Source: Ancylobacter defluvii (lineage in GTDB: Bacteria > Pseudomonadota > Alphaproteobacteria > Rhizobiales > Xanthobacteraceae). From it: 34,850 nucleotides of DNA. The notes under the pieces were generated by a model, which saw only the letters and a list, made by a program, of their open reading frames with translations, searched no databases and was not told the origin of the DNA. The translations under genes and the position numbers were made by a program. The stretch is from contig NZ_JAHBGD010000018.1 of NCBI RefSeq assembly GCF_018390605.1, positions 1 to 34,850 of the forward strand. Reading direction: 5' to 3'. Below, in pieces: positions 34,426 through 34,850 of the stretch; the stretch's first letter is position 1; each line of letters begins with the position of its first letter.

Positions 34426-34850
34426 TCAATGGCTCGCCGGACGGGCGAGCAGCAGCCCGTCCTGCGGCCGGAAGCCGATGCGCAGCTTCTCCCCGCTGCT
34501 GGGCAGCGTGCCGCCGCCGATGGTGGCGGTGATCTTCTGGCCGGTGCGCACCCGCAGCGTCACATGCGTCACGCTGCCCTCATAGGCGACATCGAGCGCC
34601 TCGCCCTCGAAGCCCACCTGCGCGCCGGCGCCGTTGCTGGCGCCGTTGCCGGCCAGGGCCAGCGCCTCCGGACGGATGAACAGCAAGGCCTCCTCCCCGG
34701 CCTTCAGCCCGACCGGGTTGCGGCCGGAGAGCATGCCGAGCGGGGTATCCAGCGTCGCCAGGCCGTTCTCGACGGCGGTGATACGCCCGCGAATCTGGTT
34801 GTTCTCGCCGACGAAGGCGGCGACGAAGGGCGTGCGCGGTTCGGCATAGA
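34426..34850 (-). CDS. potA: ABC transporter ATP-binding protein, PotA-like, C-terminal part
   Basis: The 3' end of a gene cut off by the window edge; 140 codons are visible with an open frame through 34850. The visible part starts just before TPFVAAFVGENNQIRGRI, the usual junction after the nucleotide-binding domain in PotA-type ATPases. A TOBE-like domain follows, with FIRPEALAL, VAYEGSVTHVTLRV and IGFRPQDGLLLA. The motifs of ATP binding lie outside. Its stop codon lies 12 bp from the PotB-like start, which supports one operon. Confidence 0.88.
   Translation of the reverse strand, partial: YAEPRTPFVAAFVGENNQIRGRITAVENGLATLDTPLGMLSGRNPVGLKAGEEALLFIRPEALALAGNGASNGAGAQVGFEGEALDVAYEGSVTHVTLRVRTGQKITATIGGGTLPSSGEKLRIGFRPQDGLLLARPASH

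Overview
The window is GC-rich DNA (roughly two thirds G+C outside a few A+T-rich intergenic patches), densely packed with metabolic, transport and regulatory genes. A fused CysN/CysC, a DUF2125 protein, a tripartite tricarboxylate (TTT) transporter and an exact GTTC-N7-GTTC LexA box point to an alphaproteobacterium of the order Hyphomicrobiales. A free-living Xanthobacteraceae relative (Ancylobacter, Starkeya or Xanthobacter type) is my best guess, but it is an inference. I see no phage, plasmid, insertion sequence, CRISPR array or rRNA.

Left part (1-8920). A minus-strand sulfate-activation group (cysQ, cysD, fused cysNC) makes APS and PAPS and recycles PAP. It diverges from a malonyl-CoA synthetase gene (matB-like), which has its own terminator. 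A DUF892 ferritin-like protein, an aldehyde dehydrogenase and a Hint-domain gene broken by a one-base frameshift follow.

Middle (8921-18748). An NMT1/SsuA-type ABC importer (binding protein, ATPase, permease) is followed by a compact three-gene set: a Tat-like exported CPFC protein, a LolD/MacB-like ATPase and an FtsX-like permease with a histidine-rich periplasmic loop. This set is probably linked to metals. Next come tRNA-Arg(CCU), a small unknown gene that starts directly behind a LexA box (probable SOS gene), a ChaC-like gamma-glutamylcyclotransferase, 950 bp of hairpin-rich sequence with a 28-codon ORF, and a DUF2125 protein.

Right part (18749-34850). The minus-strand zwf-pgl-edd operon covers the upper Entner-Doudoroff pathway. 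A TTT solute uptake operon (tctC-tctB-tctA) with a GntR/FCD regulator follows, with an operator-like repeat upstream. Then come a TerB-like protein, a class I glutamine amidotransferase overlapping tail to tail with a small membrane protein gene, and a one-cysteine OhrR-type MarR regulator with a palindromic operator but no ohr partner. A secreted collagen-like Gly-rich protein sits behind an A+T-rich leader. The window ends inside a spermidine/putrescine-type ABC importer (potA partial, potB, potC).

The strongest candidates for something undescribed are the LexA-controlled small gene at 15297-15626, the CPFC/ABC/His-rich FtsX locus at 12344-14843 and the collagen-like secreted protein at 31364-32395.
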